NCBI GenBank assembly: GCA_030446955.1
Contig: JAUJMG010000269.1
Span: 1 to 6,019 of the forward strand
Length of the DNA: 6,019 nucleotides
Reading direction: 5' to 3'
Origin: Thermomicrobiales bacterium
Lineage (GTDB): Bacteria > Chloroflexota > Chloroflexia > Thermomicrobiales > UBA6265
The notes under the pieces were generated by a model that made no database searches, was not told the origin of the DNA, and worked only from the letters and a program-made list of their open reading frames with translations. The position numbers and the translations under genes are program-made. Shown here piece by piece: positions 5,476-6,019 of the stretch (its first letter is position 1; each line of letters opens with the position of its first letter).

Positions 5476-6019
5476 AAGCTGGTGGCATCCATGACTTTCT
5501 TCGCGTTCTGACGCGCCATATGGACATAAATCGAAGTCGTATCCAATCGAGCGTGTCCCAGCCACTCCTTTAACTGAAACGGGCTGACCCCGCTCTGCGC
5601 CTTGGCCGAGGCGAAGGTATGGCGGAGCGAATGGGGTGTCACCTTCTTCGTGATGCCGGCCTGCAGGCGGTACTTCTCCAGTAGATCCCGGACGCCCCAC
5701 TCCTTGAGCGGCTCACCGTCGCGGTTGAGGAAGAGGTGGTCGTAGGGGCTCGCCTCCCGGAGGGATAGCCAGGTCTTGAGTGAGCGAATGGCCTTCTTCT
5801 CTAGTTCGATCGTCCTGGACGCCATTCCCTTCCCAACCCGGACATGGAGGGTGGAGGCGGTGAGGTCGATGTCCTCCAATCGCAGCTCGCACAGCTCGCT
5901 GATGCGGATGCCGGTCTGGAGAAAGAGTGTCAGGATGCAGAAGTCGCGGGGATGGCCTCCAGCAGCGACTAACAACCGGTTGTACTCCTCTGGAGTCAGG
6001 TAGGAGCGGCCGCGCTTCT
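5472..6019 (-). CDS. Tyrosine recombinase/integrase, 5' end outside the window
   Basis: The visible C-terminal 182 codons hold the full catalytic domain of a phage-integrase-type tyrosine recombinase, which cuts and rejoins DNA at attachment sites. It begins in KRGRSYLTPEEYNRLL, the usual linker into the catalytic domain. The first catalytic arginine is in TGIRISELCEL (codon near 5906), followed by a beta-hairpin lysine in VGKGMASRTI. Next come HSLRHTF with the HxxR box and WLGHARLDTTSIYVH with the second histidine and the nucleophilic tyrosine (codon near 5528). All catalytic residues are present, so the enzyme is probably active. The N-terminal SAM-like core-binding domain is expected beyond base 6019. 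The frame stays open to the edge, so TTG at 5975 is not a real start. XerC/D-like and element integrases cannot be told apart here, but the neighbours favour a mobile-element integrase. Confidence 0.9.
   Translation of the reverse strand, partial: KRGRSYLTPEEYNRLLVAAGGHPRDFCILTLFLQTGIRISELCELRLEDIDLTASTLHVRVGKGMASRTIELEKKAIRSLKTWLSLREASPYDHLFLNRDGEPLKEWGVRDLLEKYRLQAGITKKVTPHSLRHTFASAKAQSGVSPFQLKEWLGHARLDTTSIYVHMARQNAKKVMDATSL

Noticed and set aside
5476..5700. Extension of the small recombinase-linked ORF upstream to 5700
   Set aside because: That part lies inside the recombinase catalytic domain in another frame; the real start is best placed at the ATGA overlap at 5475.
1..6019. CRISPR array, rRNA or tRNA genes
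   Set aside because: No regularly spaced repeats and no recognisable rRNA or tRNA arms on either strand.

Overview
This is a GC-rich bacterial accessory region (about 60% GC by eye) with every convincing gene on the minus strand. GTG starts and strong GGAGG-type ribosome sites are common. The taxon cannot be fixed from 6 kb. The gene repertoire would fit environmental Nitrospirota, Proteobacteria or similar GC-rich groups, but that is inference. Gene content points to an integrated mobile element carrying an anti-phage system.

In the direction of transcription (right to left), the window opens inside a tyrosine recombinase gene that runs off the right edge. Its stop overlaps the ATG of a small ORF (ATGA). 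That ORF looks protein-like for about 60 codons and then runs into sequence that looks non-native. Next comes an AT-rich promoter-like stretch and a compact two-gene CBASS operon. The first gene is an HNH-SAVED effector nuclease (Cap5). The second is a cyclic-oligonucleotide synthase (CD-NTase) with an AGS-C sensor-like C-terminus, coupled to cap5 by a GTGA overlap. No Cap2 (E1/E2), Cap3 (JAB), HORMA or TRIP13 gene is visible. The predicted logic is that phage infection activates the cyclase, its nucleotide binds the SAVED domain, and the HNH nuclease then degrades DNA to abort infection.

Downstream lie a 76-residue unknown protein, a MerR/excisionase-like HTH protein with a coiled coil, and a winged-helix protein resembling phage or plasmid replication-organizer N-domains. 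The latter two are tightly linked, 11 bp apart. After a gap of about 380 bp with no convincing gene comes a zinc-ribbon protein of the GLGSGR type often seen on mobile elements. The left edge is a transposase-less, MITE-like element of about 201 bp with 19-bp inverted ends.

Four start sites were moved to internal GTG or ATG codons, or defined, on ribosome-site spacing and gene overlaps; the reasons are in the entries. The observations most worth a second look are the minimal Cap5/CD-NTase pair, the broken ORF behind the recombinase, a split repeat at both edges of the CBASS module, and the MITE-like element.
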